Positions 43,191-56,140 of a DNA stretch of 64,000 nucleotides are shown here, piece by piece. The first letter of the stretch is position 1, and every line of letters begins with the position of its first letter. Position numbers and translations under genes: made by a program. Origin of the DNA: Cylindrodendrum hubeiense. Lineage: Eukaryota; Ascomycota; Sordariomycetes; Hypocreales; Nectriaceae. A model generated the notes under the pieces. That model was not told the origin of the DNA and searched no databases. It saw only the letters and a program-made list of their open reading frames with translations. Where the stretch lies: assembly GCA_014621425.1 (NCBI GenBank), contig JAANBB010000212.1, positions 1 through 64,000 of the forward strand. Direction: 5' to 3'.

Positions 43191-44845
43191 ATGGTTGAGG
43201 ACAAGTATGTTGCGTCCCGCCCCGTCTGCGTCCCGCTCAGAGGATGACCCTGCGTCTCTCCTCTGGCCTCTGTCCAGTCGAAATCCTCCATTCCTAAGCC
43301 CGGTTCGCTAACCTTTTGCCTCAAGGTATATCGGCCTGGCACTTGCCATGTGCTCAGCTCTTGCCATTGGTATGTGAAGCAAACAACCTATTTGGATCGC
43401 GCTCATGCTAACGCTTACTCCAGGAACCAGTTTTGTCATTACCAAGAAAGTCCGTTGCCCTTGTACCGAACCCCAACGAGCGAGCTGTCGATTCTCAGTC
43501 GAAGACCGACAAGCATGCCTCGTGCATACCACTGAACGCACCACTGACTGTTGTGAATAGGGATTGATTCAAGTAGAGGAGCGTCATGGCTTCGAAGGCG
43601 AAGGATTTCTGTACCTACGAAACCCCATGTGGTGGGCTGGTATCGCGACGTGTGAGCATCACCATCACTCCTCCTAGTATTGGGACTCTGCTGACTTGAC
43701 ACGCAATTTAGTGGCGACAGGAGAAGTCTGCAATTTTGCAGCATATGCCTTTGCCCCCGCCATTCTCGTCACCCCTCTCGGAGCCATCAGTGTCTTAATC
43801 GGTGCCGTCCTGGGATCTTACTTCCTGAAGGAGGAGCTGGGGACGTTGGGCAAGCTCGGCAGTGCCATCTGCCTCATTGGCGCCGTCGTAATTGTTCTTC
43901 ATGCTCCTGCGGACGAGGATATTCAGACCATTGACCAGATCCTCCACTACGCGATTCAGCCAGGTAGGCGCTCTTCTTGGTGCCCGCTCCTTCGCCATAC
44001 ACCAACTGACTTGAAAATGCAGGATTCCTTCTCTACGCCATCGTTGTCGTCGTCTTTGCGCTCGTCATGATCTACAAGGTCGCCCCCGTCCACGGCAAGA
44101 AGAACGCGCTCATCTACCTCTCCATTTGCTCGACCGTCGGCTCCATCTCCGTCATGTCTGTCAAGGCTTTCGGAATCGCCCTCAAGCTTACCTTTGCTGG
44201 CAACAACCAGTTCACCCACCCGTCGACCTACGTCTTCATGATTCTCACCGCCGTCTGCATCCTTACCCAGATGAACTACTTCAACAAGGCCTTGGCCGTC
44301 TTCCCGACCAACATGTAAGTCACGGACGCGCTGTTATTACGAATGATTGCTTATCAAATACTGCCAGTGTCAACCCTCTTTACTACGTCACCTTCACTAC
44401 CGCCACCCTCTGCGCGTCCTTCATCCTCTTCAGCGGCTTCAACACAACCGATCCCGTCAACACCCTGTCTCTCATCTGCGGCTTCTTGATCACTTTTACC
44501 GGTGTCTACCTGCTGAACCTCTCGAGAGGCGACCCCCATGGTCACAATCTGGTCTGTGGCCGAGGAGGATCCGATGCCACTGGTACCGACATGGTGTCCG
44601 GTCTTCAGACTCGCATGAGCATGCAGTCCAGGCGCAGCTGCGACCCGTCACGACACAGCGTGAGCAGCCTGAATGGCGATCGCCAAGGCTTGATTCACGC
44701 ATACGACGAGGAGGAAGCCCATGGTTTTGCCCTGACCGACCTCGCCGAGGACAGCGACGACGACATGCGCCGCTCCAACGGCAATGGAAAGGCACGGTAC
44801 GAGAACGGCATCGAGCTCAACAACCGCAAGTCTGGTGACAGGTAA
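43191..44845 (+). CDS. NIPA-like magnesium transporter (DUF803 family)
   Basis: Multi-pass membrane protein of the NIPA family, EamA-like superfamily, thought to move Mg2+. Seven exons: 43191-43204, 43326-43369, 43424-43449, 43561-43651, 43712-43963, 44023-44314 and 44368-44845; 398 aa, all in frame. Exons 1-3 are very short (14, 44 and 26 nt), and the intron 3 donor is non-standard (GTCCGT). Conserved NIPA motifs: YIGLALAMCSALAIGTSFVI (TM1), KKGLIQ, NPMWWAG, FAPAILVTPLGAISVLIGAVL, LGCAICLIG-type segment, KNALIYLSICSTVGSISVMSVKAFG, and NIVNPLYYVTFTTATL. About nine TM segments, then a hydrophilic C-terminal tail (about 290-398) with a Ser/Arg and acidic stretch that may be regulatory. Confidence 0.93.
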
Positions 44846-46803
44846 TAGACTCAGGCAATAGTATTCCTTATATGTGGGAGCAGAGCACATGGATACTGCT
44901 GGAGGTGTCCATAAAGTGCTCTTCGCTCCAATTTTCCATCTTTTCCGTCATCTCTGGGAACGCCCTTGTACATTTCTGACACCATTTGACCGAGCGAGAG
45001 TTTCTCGGAGCATGACCAGATGCATTCATGAATGATACATAGACGCAATGGAATTCGCAGGTGCAGGTGCCACTACCCAAAGTTGCTCATGGGGGCTGGG
45101 TCACGGGGCAGTTGAGATGTATTATCTACTACCACTGGAGTATGAACGGACACGGTATTGGGAGGCGTTGACGGATCTGTATCGGAGCTTAGAAACTGGC
45201 TCTCATTGTATGATACTGGGCTGCATGACACGACAGGAGGAGGATGACACAAGACTTCGCCCTCTTGCCACGTTTCCGGGTAACGAGGGCAGAGTCTACG
45301 CATGAGAAGATATTCCAGCACCACTGCTGGTTCAATGGGATGTCAAGAGAACTGGATCGGGATGTTGTAGATTTTTTTTCCAATCAAGTCGCAGGGCTAC
45401 TTGGGGTTCGGAGAAGGCTGTCATTTATTTTTCGCGTCTAGTTTTTGGATTCTTTCAAAAGGGAAGAGTGGTTACAAGAGAGCCTAAGATGCGAGAAAAA
45501 AACAAAGAAAAATAATCCCTAAAAAGCATCCAGCCCGTGTTCTTTCTCACTCACTTTACGGAGTTGCTAGGTGCTATGTTGATGTTGTAGTAAAGTGCCA
45601 TTGCTTCCAACCCCATATCTCGGACTTACATAGGCCCAATTGCGATGCCACCTACCTCAATGCAACCTCAATGGGAAATCAATGATAAAATTCTTTAACA
45701 TTACCGCCTGTAAAACTGAGCCGAGAGAAGCTCCGGGCTAGCGACTCTTGTTTGCGTAGTTTGGTGTGACCTGGAAGTGAAAGAGAGGATTCTCTTCCTG
45801 AAAGTTGACGGATTGGACATTGACGGCGTTGTAACTTTGCCCTTGTTTGGGGTGCCATCTCGATGCGTGGTTTCGCCAGGCTCATATGGTCACTCGGATG
45901 CAGCCGCATTGCTGGCTCGGAAGGCTTTCGACTGGGATTCACTTGGGTACTTCCAGTGCCGTGAAAGCCAACTTTTATGTAGAGTCTTGAGATCGAGTTT
46001 CAATCAAGTAAAGCTGAGCTCATTCTCAACACAACAGATAATGTGGAGAGACTGTTTCTGCTGTACGAGCCCTTCGTTATTGACAATGTAGTAGTTCCCG
46101 GGGTGGCTGGAAATTAATCTATCGTTGACGAGGACCATTAGCCGACCATGGACACAGTACAGTGTCTCTAATTTAGGGATGGCAAAGAAGTAGTGGCCAG
46201 CATCACGAAAGGCTTTTGGCTCCTATAAGACCTACATAGGTACCTTAGTTTTCTTACCATGATATATAAAGGAGTAAATACTAATAACCCCCTTAATACT
46301 TAGATGGATGTCGAAGTATGATTGTCTCGAGAGGATTGCCCCTGAAAATAACACATAGTATTAGAAGGCCAGTCCGTGTTACCGACTGCCCGAATTAAAA
46401 CGTGATTTAATAGTGGCGAAATACACAAACTTGAATATACATTTATGCATGATGCTTGTGGGGTAGGTGTGCCGTGTGCCGACTACCATTCCCCGATGGT
46501 TGGGCTTTTTGGCCCAGCAAGACTCTACGATATACGATTGGTAGTAATGGACGACACCAAAGGTATCACAAATATCACATAAGAGGAGACACGACAAGGA
46601 ATGGTTGTTGGTAGACAGAGAGAAGACACGGGTCTCGCACGTGTCATCAGAATCTTCGGGTCTCATTTTTTTTTCTGCGTTGCCTACCATTACAAGCAAG
46701 AATGAAACCGTCCGTGCCTTTTAGCAGATGCAAATGATCAATTGACGCCTGAGTAGACCTCCGTCCCTCAACCTCTTTCCCAGCTCCATCATATGGGGAC
46801 CGC
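44846..46803. other. Convergent, A/T-rich intergenic 2 kb
   Basis: Lies between the stops of the NIPA-like gene (+) and RPS3 (-). Noticeably A/T-richer from about 45360 to 46450 than its neighbours, with poly-A and poly-T tracts. Open frames up to about 105 codons have no motifs. It could hold an old mutated repeat, but I cannot identify one. Confidence 0.45.
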
Positions 46804-47790
46804 TTATTGCTCAACGGGCTCAGCACCCTCCTCGGCACCCTCCTGCTGCTCAGCAACTCGGGCATCTTGGGCAGCCTGGTTCTGGGCGGCCTTAGCACCG
46901 TAGTCCTGGCTCACGGGCTGGACAACAGCCTGCTCCTCCTTGGGCTCGATGATGGTAACGGCATCGGGGAGAGCCTTCTGGGGACCAGCCTTGCCCTCGG
47001 GGTCGGCACCACGCATGATCTTGACCTTGATTCCCAGGACACCCTGTCGGAGCAGGACGTGGCGGGTGGCGTGGTCAATGAAGTCCTTAGCGGGCTGACC
47101 GGAGTGGATCATGAAGCCGTCGGTGAACTTCATGGACTTGGCACGGGCGGCACGGAGCTTGCCGGAGACGACAACCTCGCAACCCTTGGCGCCGGACTCC
47201 ATGATGAAACGGAGGACACCATAGCAGGCACGGCGGACGGCCAGACCGTTGAGGAGCTTGTAGCGGAGAGACTCGCACTGAGCGACGGCGGACAGACCAC
47301 GGTTCTGGACCTTGGCGGCGTAGAGGGAGACGGAGTTCTCGGGGAACTTGAAGCGCTTCTGGATCAGCGAGGTGAGCTCACGGATGCGGCGACCCTGCTC
47401 TCCGAGGACCTCCTGGGTGTGGGTGGCGCGGATGATGATGTCGGTAACGGTGGGGGTGACGCGGACCTCGACGCCGGAGTAACCCTCCTCAGCGAGCTCG
47501 CGCTGGAAGAACTCGTTGAGCTCGGCGTAGAAGACACCGTCAGCGACGAACTTTCTCCGCTTGGAGCTATTGAGACGGGAACGTTAGCAACATAATTCGA
47601 AGCCAGGATGTTGTTGGTGTCTTTTGCGTGGGTTTGCAAAATTGTCGAAATTGTCGAAATTCCCACGGCCGCGGGGTGCCTCGACGAGACGAATTACAAT
47701 CATCGAATCGACTTGGCGACGCCCGGGACGAGAGAGACAAAAACGACGGGAACGGGGATTAACTCACATCTGAGCACCAGGGTGAGCCAT
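46804..47790 (-). CDS. RPS3: 40S ribosomal protein uS3 (Rps3)
   Basis: Small-subunit ribosomal protein at the mRNA entry channel. Two exons on the minus strand, 47790-47768 (MAHPGAQ plus two bases) and 47566-46804, 261 aa. A 201-nt intron sits close to the start codon, as in many fungal ribosomal protein genes. Begins [20 protein letters not shown] and contains the KH-type segment with [16 protein letters not shown], the conserved [20 protein letters not shown], and [16 protein letters not shown]. The C-terminus is Glu/Gln/Ala-rich and ends GAEPVEQ. A long open frame on the opposite strand (46807-47595) is an antisense artefact of the biased codon use. Confidence 0.98.
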
Positions 47791-48653
47791 CTTGAATATG
47801 ATGTGGTAGGAACTGTTGTGGTGGACGGAGTTCGAGGGCTGGTTGCAGAGAAGATTCGCGATCCGGGGACTGGAGGTGGATTGGCGAGCCTCACAACGTC
47901 TGGCGGTTCTCTCAATTTTTTGGTGTGGGTTGAGCCCTAAATCTGGCTGGCACACAACCCGCACACAGCGCACGGCGGAACCCTCCGGCGGCGGGCTCGA
48001 TGTGGAGGGGGAGGCATGGGGGCCCCGGAGCCCGGAGAAACTGTTTTTCACTGGGGCAGGACCCGAAACGAGGAAACCCCTGCCTGATGCGGGTCCAAGA
48101 GGGTCCCTTCCTCCTCCGTGACGCTCGGGCGCTCGGGCCACGCCTGACGTCTGTTCTTCGCCGTGCTTTCCCATCCCGTCAGCTCCGGAGTCCTTGTTGA
48201 GCCCCGCGCTAGAGCCTAGAGCCTAACAGGACTGGACGGGAGGAGTGTGGCTTGTGATGTGATGATGAACTGAGCTCAGCAAGCAACCTCACCTTAGACT
48301 CACTGTCCCGATTGCGCGCCCAAGGAGCTTCTCTCCCTTACGTTTGCTGTATCTTCCGGGTGCGCGCGGACACAGTGGTTCTCCATCCTTCCTCTCCCCG
48401 CCTTCTTTGTCGAAAACCATGTCAGAGACCGCATCATAGCCCCGATATCCCGGTCCTGCAGTCCTTCTCCTCGTCTTAACGGCTTGGCCATCTCGGACGA
48501 CACCTCTACATCCCCAAAGCAACATCTTCCCCACTCGACAGTCGACTACGCCAGGGCTGAACACCTTGACTTGCCTGTATTCCGCCAAAGCCTCAGGCAG
48601 CTGCCAGAAACACCCGTCTTGATCTTGCGGCGCCCGCTCGCAGCTCGCCAAAC
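47791..48653. promoter_or_regulatory. Divergent promoter, RPS3 (-) / myotubularin (+)
   Basis: 863 bp between the two start codons. No specific site assigned; a 227-codon minus-strand frame crossing 48289-48972 overlaps the myotubularin exon and is rejected. Confidence 0.5.
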
Positions 48654-51093
48654 ATGGAGGCCCGAAAGGTATGCGCGAGCCCGCTGTCCCTCCGCCTTTG
48701 CCTCGCGCCTTGGACCCGCCAGTCCTTTTTGGTGTTCTAACGTCACCTAGATCGTCGAGAACATCCAGGGCATATACGGTGGCCAGATGACCCACGGCAC
48801 CATTCGCCTGACCGACTACCACCTCGTCTTCTCCGCCCCCATCGACCAGTCCGGTACTCCTGCCACCTCTCAACAGCCCCCAAGTGGTCCTCCCAAGGTC
48901 CGCGAGCGATGGATCACGTTTCCTATGATCTGCCATTGCACCTTCCGCCCGGTCCCTCCAGGTTCTCGACAAGCCCCATCCATCCGTCTGAGATGCCGCG
49001 ACTTCACATTCGTTACCTTCAACTTTGCCGATGGTGACGCCGCGCGCGACACGTTTGACTTCATCAGGGCGCGAACTTGCAAGCTGGGCACCGTTGAAAA
49101 GCTATATGCCTTCAGCCACAAGCCGCTGAAGCACGAGAGGGAAGTCAACGGCTGGGCGGTCTATGACCCCAGGGCCGAGTTCCGTCGGCAGGGAATCAGT
49201 GAGAAGTTGCCGGATAGGGGGTGGAGGATCACCCACATCAACAAGGACTATACATTTTGTGATACCTACCCAGCCTTCTTGGTTGTCCCCTCCAAGATCT
49301 CGGACAACGTCCTCAAATACGCGAGGGAGTTTCGATCTCGGAACCGCGTACCTGCACTATCTTACATCCACCCCATCAACAACTGCACCATTACACGAAG
49401 CTCACAGCCCTTGGCTGGCATCACGAGGAAGACGAATGTTCAGGACGAGAAACTAGTGGCGGCTTCCTTCTCGGCGCTGATGCCTGCCGGCTCCGAGGAT
49501 AGCACACCACTGTCAAGCCAGCCCGATATCTCTAATGGGAGCTCGTTCCTGGAACGAGAGCTCTCGGAGACCGAGCGCTATGAGGACGAACTCATCTCCA
49601 AATCGGCTGCTGTCTATGACGAAAAGACTGGAAAGCGCCTCTTATACGGCGCCCAGCAGAGCAACCTCATCGTGGATGCCCGTCCGACGATCAATGCCAT
49701 GGTGAACCAGGTCCAGGGGATGGGTTCAGAGAACATGGACAAGTACAAGTTCGCACGGAAGATTTTCCTTAGTATCGAGAATATCCACGTTATGCGAAGC
49801 TCTCTTGCTAAGGTCATTGACGCTATCAAGGACGCCGATATCTCGCCTTTACCACCCAGCAAGGAGCTGCTCCATCAGAGTGGTTGGTTGCGACATATTC
49901 ACGACGTTCTCGACGGCTCGGCCATCATCACAAGGCAGGTGGGGATTAACCACTCCCACGTCTTAATTCACTGCTCGGATGGTTGGGATCGTACGAGTCA
50001 GCTCAGCGCCTTGGCCCAGATCATGCTGGACCCCTACTACCGCACCTTAGAGGGCTTCATCGTCCTAGTCGAAAAGGACTGGCTCTCCTTCGGTCACATG
50101 TTCAGGCTCCGGTCTGGGCACTTGAACCATGAGGATTGGTTCACAGTCCAGAAGGATGCATTGGCAGGTGCCAAGGTCCATCCAGGAGAGAATGATGGGC
50201 GAAACGATGCTTTCCAGAACGTCCTAAGTGGCGCGAAACGATTCTTCAATCAGAACCTCAATCAGAACAAGGACGACGGAGACCTAGATTCCATCAGCGA
50301 GACAGCCTCTGGAAAGGTCGTCAACGAAGAAGCAACAACCCCTAAGATGGTCAGCCCTGTCTTCCATCAGTTCCTAGACTGCACCTACCAGCTTATACGA
50401 CAGAACAAGACGCGGTTCGAGTACAACGAGCGATTTTTACGCCGCCTCCTATATCACCTATACTCGTGCCAGTATGGTACCTTTTTGTACAACTCGGAGA
50501 AGCAGAGACACGATGCCCGGGCGCCCGAGCGGACCTCTTCTGTGTGGGACTACTTCCTCTGCCGAAAAGCAGAGTTCACGAACCCTGATTACGACCCCAC
50601 GATTGATGATCACGTAAAGGGTCAAGAGAGGATTCTCCTACCCCGGCTGAAGGAGATTCGGTGGTGGCACCAACTGTTCGGACGAACCGAGGATGAGATG
50701 AACGGCCCGCTGAATGCGGCCGCTGCGGCCGAGAATGATCGACAAGCTGCCATCTCAAGCTTCCAGTACCCGAGCGTAGCACATGCTGAGCAGGAGCCTC
50801 GGTCGTCGACCACCAGCTCAGATGACCCGTCGCCAGCAGGCAACCAGTCCGTTCTAGCCGGTGTCGAGAATGCGCACCAGGCGTTGACGCCTGACACACG
50901 ACACGCCTCCATGCAGCGAAGCGCATCAGCAGAGGGCGGTAACGCATTCGCCGCGATCCGAGAAGGCATCACAGGCCTAAACCTAGGCAAGAACATGATG
51001 GCGACCTTTGGCCAAGGCGAAACGTCGTCGGCCAGCTCGACCCCCGCACCTACCCACACTCGCAGTGACCAAGAGTTGCGAGAGATGGCATAG
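48654..51093 (+). CDS. YMR1: Myotubularin-type phosphoinositide 3-phosphatase (Ymr1-like)
   Basis: Dephosphorylates PI3P and PI(3,5)P2 in endosomal and vacuolar membrane turnover. Two exons: 48654-48668 (MEARK) and 48751-51093; 785 aa. The N-terminal PH-GRAM domain, about 5-140, has GTIRLTDYHLVF. The phosphatase domain starts with NGWAVYDPRAEFRRQG and has the active site HCSDGWDRTSQL with nucleophile Cys413 and Arg419. DPYYRTLEGFIVLVEKDWLS and FxHRxG-like FGHMFRLRSGH follow, as in the family. All catalytic residues are present, so it is predicted active. The tail after about residue 660 is disordered and Ser/Ala-rich. Confidence 0.95.
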
Positions 51094-52252
51094 AAGGTCA
51101 TGTTTCCGACGCCAGCCGCCGGTCCGTACTTGATCGTCGAGACCCAAGACTCCGTCCGGTACGCCTGTCCCCGGCCGCAAACCTCCGCCGCGCCGATGCT
51201 GACGGCTGAAGACGTGACGTCCTCGACCCACGACCGAGGTAGTGGATCCAGTTTCCACAATGTACCGAGCGACCTAAGTGGCGAGTGGGAGTGCATTCAG
51301 CGGTGCGAGGCCGACCGTGTCTCCGAGCCCGGCCGCTTGGATGGACAGATGAACGCAGGCCGTTCCTCTGAGAGGCACGCCTGGTTGACGCCGGAGATTT
51401 CGTATCCTCACAGCAACCACCGGCCGTCTTCGGCGATGACTCAGAGGGAAAGGCTGCGAAAGGAAAGCGAGAGACGTGGCGTGGCTAGGTCGTCAGCGTG
51501 AGTATCTGTCTACTCTGTCCACTTTTCTAGTTGTGGCATTGCGGTCTTCTGCCAATGGTCTCGACCGCGGCCTGTGGCGCTGTGTTTGTCTTATCTGGGG
51601 AGTTACGCTGGTGAATCAGGAGCGAAATAATTGAACGAGAAGTACTAGAAGAACCACGACGCAGCAAGTAGCCACTTCCAGAAGCGCATAAAGCCCGTTA
51701 GGATGAATGAATCAAGAGAATTATCGCCAACGCATCATGGTATTAACAGGTGAAATCCAAGAAGACTAATTGCTAATTTCTTGTCTCTCAGAAGACTGCC
51801 TTTTACTTATTTATTTCTTCTATTTCATTCGGCCTGATACCCAAAATGGGCTCTTGGGTTAGGGAGGCATTTATCCAGACTCAGGTAGGTATACATATTA
51901 CACTGATTCACATGTGATATAGGTGTAGAGGATTTGTGCCTTAGTGCGGCTAGCGATACATCACCATCCGCAAAGAAAGTGTTTCACTCGTCTCGTCTTG
52001 TAGTTTTTTTCTTTTGTCTATCTCGTAACGTCATCCCGGGCGTGGAAACGTCTTCTACATGCGTGAGTTTGGATGGATGGCTGCCAGATCCTCTTGGGCA
52101 TGCTTGCAACGGGGGCAAAGAGGTCTAGTCTACCCTCAGATCTCCATGGTGTCCTTTCCCTCCGTTTACTTTCGTCTGCGCCGTCTACGGTCCGCACATT
52201 CAACCCATGCTCTTTTCTCCCCGCCTCCTCCTTCTATACTCTCACCGGTTCT
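51094..52252. other. Convergent 3' flanks, no gene seen
   Basis: Lies between the stops of the myotubularin gene (+) and the PheRS beta gene (-). The first 400 bp are open in one frame but have no motif; the rest is A/T-rich 3' UTR-like DNA. Confidence 0.55.
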
Positions 52253-54203
52253 CTACAAGAAATACTCAATGTTGACCTCAAGAGTGCTAACGGGGTACCT
52301 GGAATGGGGTCAGTATCAATTGTTCTGTAGCAATGGGTGGGCATCCATCTGCAGCACTCACTTCAAATCAAACTTCTCCAGCACGGTGGGATGCAGAACA
52401 CCGAACTCGCCGATGCGCGCCTCCTTGCCACCGAAGCGGAGGTAGACAGCGGCAGCGTGGCCGGGGAAGAAGGTAGAGTCTGCAAGCTCCTCGATCCAGT
52501 AGCCGTCGGGCTTGCTGGGGTCCTCCTGGGTAAGGAAAGACGTGCGAAGCATGAGCAGGACGCGGTCGAGAAGGCCGTGGACAATCTCGAAGCCGCTCGT
52601 TCGGCCGTAGAAAGCGGCGGAGAAGTGACGCTCGTTGCGGGCCTTGCGCTCCAGGGACTCGTCCTTGAAGACGACGTCGGAGACCTCAAAGATCTTCATG
52701 GGGATACTGTGGCCCTTGTTCTCGCGGATGGTCTTCAGAAGACCAGGGAGGAGTGTCGACCGCACGACCTGGTACTCGGCGGTCTTGGGGTTCGCAAGGC
52801 GGACCACGGTGTTACCATCGTCCTTGCGGTTCAGCCAGGCAAAGTTCTCGTCGTGGCTGCACAGACTCAGGGGCAGGACCTCACTCCAACCGGCCATGGC
52901 GGCCTCAGTCCGGATAATGTCGCTGAGCTTGTTGACCGGCAGCGGGGCACCAACAGTGGCGCTGCGGGTAGGGGCAGTGCGGGGGAGGTTGTTGTAGCCG
53001 TAGCACACTGCGAGGTCCTCCATGATGTCACACTGGTGGAGGACATCAGCACGGGTGGGAGGAACGGAAACCTCCAGGATGTTGGAGTCCTTCTCCGAGA
53101 GCTTGCAGGTGTAGGACATCTTGGAAAGAAGCTTGCAGAGGCTCTCGGTGGACTCGTTGAGGCCGGTGCAGCTGTTGAGGTAGTCAATCTCGACGTCGAA
53201 GACTCGGGGCGTGAAGCTGGGGGTGACGCGAGTGAGGTTGTTGTGCTCTGAAATGATCTTGACGGGCTCGACGGTGAAGGGGTCGGCGCAATACATGGAG
53301 AACATAGTGACCATCATGTCGGTGACAATCTCCAACTTGGTCAGATCGGTGGCGGTGATCTCGATGAAGACATTAGTAGTCTCCACACTGATCTTGGAGT
53401 GATCGCCGTTGATGATGGGGGGTAGCGATCCGACGACCTTGTTCGAATCAAAGATGACGGGGTACACGGGGGCGTCGCGGATGATGTGAAGGAAGCGACC
53501 CAGGTGCCTGTCGTTCTCGTAGAAGCCCATCAACTCCTCAGCGTTCATCTCCTTGGTCTGGTTGAGAGGAGTGAATGTGATGTCCTTGGGGGGGAGGGCC
53601 TCGTAGGTGAAGGGGCCCTTGAGAGTGTCGAGATCATGGGTACCGATGGAAACGAGGGTTCGGTTGCGGGCCAAGTTCTGGTGAAGCTTGTCTTGTAGGG
53701 CGATGAACGAGTCATAGCGGTCCTGTGTGAACTTGATGTTTCGCAGGATGGCGCCAGCGACATAGGGTCGGACCTTCTCGGCGTCGGGATGGACGGTGAT
53801 GGTCTCTAGGTTGCCATCTTTGGGCTCGACGAGGCGGAAATTGGGGGAGGGGACGTGACCGCGGAAGATGTTGAGGTTGAGGGCGATGCCCTCGAAGCAG
53901 AGCATGTCATAGCGGTTGGCGGGGATCTCGATCTTCAGCTGGGGGGGCTCCTGGACGCCATTGACGATGGGGCGGGCGTCATTCTCGGTGTCCTCGTCAA
54001 GCTCGATGCCGAATTCGAAGCAGAGGTCCTCGAACTCCTCGGTCGTGAATCTATTGCGCACAGAAGTCACCTGGTCAGTATGGCTGGTTGCATCTCATAG
54101 TCGACCATGGTGGAGGAAGGGGGGGTAATGAGGGGCATCATGATCCGCACTTTTGACCGAGGGCCTCGTAAAGCTTGTACTTGTCTACTGCGATGGTAGG
54201 CAT
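52253..54203 (-). CDS. FRS1: Cytosolic phenylalanine--tRNA ligase beta subunit
   Basis: Beta subunit of the alpha2/beta2 cytosolic PheRS that charges tRNA-Phe. Three exons on the minus strand: 54203-54151, 54050-52362 and 52298-52253; 595 aa, the same length as I recall for yeast Frs1. Exon 1 gives MPTIAVDKYKLYEALGQ. The exon 2 acceptor GCGCAATAG was chosen because it restores KFTTEEFEDLCFEFGIELDE. The B3/B4-like region contains IEIPANRYDMLCFEGIA and RNRTLVSIGTHDLD; the B5 region contains PRVFDVEIDYLN and SVPPTRADVLHQCDIMEDLA; the catalytic-like part includes RSTLLPGLLKTIRENK. A 46-nt last exon gives the conserved end YPVSTLEVNIEYFL. Confidence 0.96.
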
Positions 54204-56014
54204 GGTGATGCGAAGGACTCGGTCGCAGCCTCTGGCCTGGGTGGTATTCCTGTCCAAGAATTGTAGGCGTGGATAGCTCCCGTCGGGCTTGGGACTGAGC
54301 GTGAGACGTGGACCAGGGCGTGTGGATTCCCACTGAGTCACAGGAAATTTCGGGGAGACGTCGTTCGCGGGCGATAGATGGATTAGTGAAGGGCCAGGCT
54401 ACGATATGATGAGACTTTCCTTTCGCAGCTACCCCTCACTAAAAGCAAGTACCGTGCTATTGGCAACCTGGCGGGGTGAGATTCCGCCCGGATCATCGAT
54501 GCTCCCCGTCCCGGCGACAGCTTTGAGGTTGTGTGGCTAGTGAGGGGCAGCTGCTGCAAGCCGACGTGACAGACCAGCTTGGGCTTACTTAGGCTTAGTG
54601 CCCCCACGTGATTCTGGGGATGGCAATTAAGCTGGAAGGTGGAGCCGCTCAACGTCACCATTCCTGAAGCTGAAGAGCCGAGGAGCTGAAGGTTTTCAGC
54701 TACTAAGGCCTCTGGGTGAAAGGGCTTTTGCTGTAAGTGTCACGAGGCGACGATTGACGAGTAGAGGTTTCTCCTTTTTCGTTGGACGTAGATTACAAGA
54801 ATCAGCGGGCCCTGCCTGAATGTGTCTCTATCAAAGGCCTAGTGGAAAAGCTTGGCCCTTGAGCGCATCTCTCTGATATTCCGAGACAGTGATAAGAAAC
54901 ATCATGTCTTAACGGCTTCCTTTCTTTCCTCTCTTTAATTTGATGGATGACTGAACCATTCCCCGTCTCCGTCATGGCAACGCTATCTCTGGGCTGTCCT
55001 GCCGTGTTACTGCCATGCACTCAATTTTCAAAGCAACGGACTAGCCGGCTGCAGAGTGACATCGGTATCACCATCACACGAACGGCACAGGGCGGGAAAG
55101 GAGGATGGACGTCATTGTCTTCCCTGCCGAAAGCCTCGTGCCCTTGCAGATTTTGATATTACCTGAATCCGCAAAGAGACGGGATAGGTTACACTGGCAA
55201 TCAATCCTGGAGCTTGTGATCAACCTACTGCCCCCATACACGACGAGCGATTTCGCGCGGTGGCAACATGATGCTGAGGTGCCTACCTACCTAATTACCG
55301 AAGAAGCAGCTGGTGGCGTGCGACATCTCTCCAGCAAAAAAGCATCCGCTGGAAGGCAGCCGCATTCTTCAGCATTGGTTTAGTGGGTTTCAGTGGACGG
55401 GCTGTCGATACCGACAGTACATCAGCGAGCGTCCGTGCGGGTGGCCCTGGAGACGTGGCGAAGATACCTGGGCAGGTAGGCGCTCTGGGCCCCCATCCGA
55501 TCCTGAGCTGATGGCAATCTGCTGGGCGAGGCCCTATCAACAAAGGACAGCTGGGTCCATCCCCCAGAGCCTTGACTAATTTGGCCCCGATCCCTTTGAC
55601 CGTGGGAGGCGAGATGCCGCCGTGCGATTCCTCGCAAATCCCAGCGCCTGGTGGGCAATTTTTTTCTCCAACTTGTGCGTGTCGGCTGCGTGCTTATCAC
55701 GGCATCCCATTCGCGGTTGGAGTCTGTGACTGGCGGTTGCTGTGATGGCCGCTGTAGCTCATCGCTGGGGGGGTAGCCTACGAATCCAATGAGATGGGGA
55801 GCCACAGCGCCCCTCCCCACCCCAGCCACACCAACCTAAACCGCCCCTGGTCGCTATTTCCCTCCTCCCCCTCGTTTGCCCCCCCCCTGCTGGCAGCTGT
55901 GTGTGTCCTTCCGACTGGGCTCCAACGCAGCGGGCACAGCGCTGAAGGGGAGCGCACAGGGCACAGAGCACAGGGCACAGAGCACGGAGCATTCAGCCCA
56001 GGCCACGGTACTGC

Positions 56015-56140
56015 GTACCTAAGGTACCCAGGTTAGGTACCTAAGGTAGGTAGTTAGGTAGGCAGCTCCTCCACTCACCCACTATTACCTTAGGTACCTA
56101 CCTACCTGCCTACCTACCTACCTACCTTACCTAAACCCAC
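56015..56140. repeat. Cluster of TACCTA/TAGGTA and CCTAAGGTACC units
   Basis: Roughly 125 bp in which CCTAAGGTACC (an 11-bp near-palindrome) and its half-sites ACCTACCT and GGTAGGTA occur many times in both orientations. It lies about 0.5 kb upstream of the PP2A-A start. Confidence 0.85.

Noticed and set aside
46807..47595. 262-codon + strand frame rich in Leu/Gly/Val
   Set aside because: Exact antisense of RPS3; arises from codon bias of a highly expressed gene.
52337..53251. 304-codon + strand frame
   Set aside because: Antisense of the PheRS beta exon.
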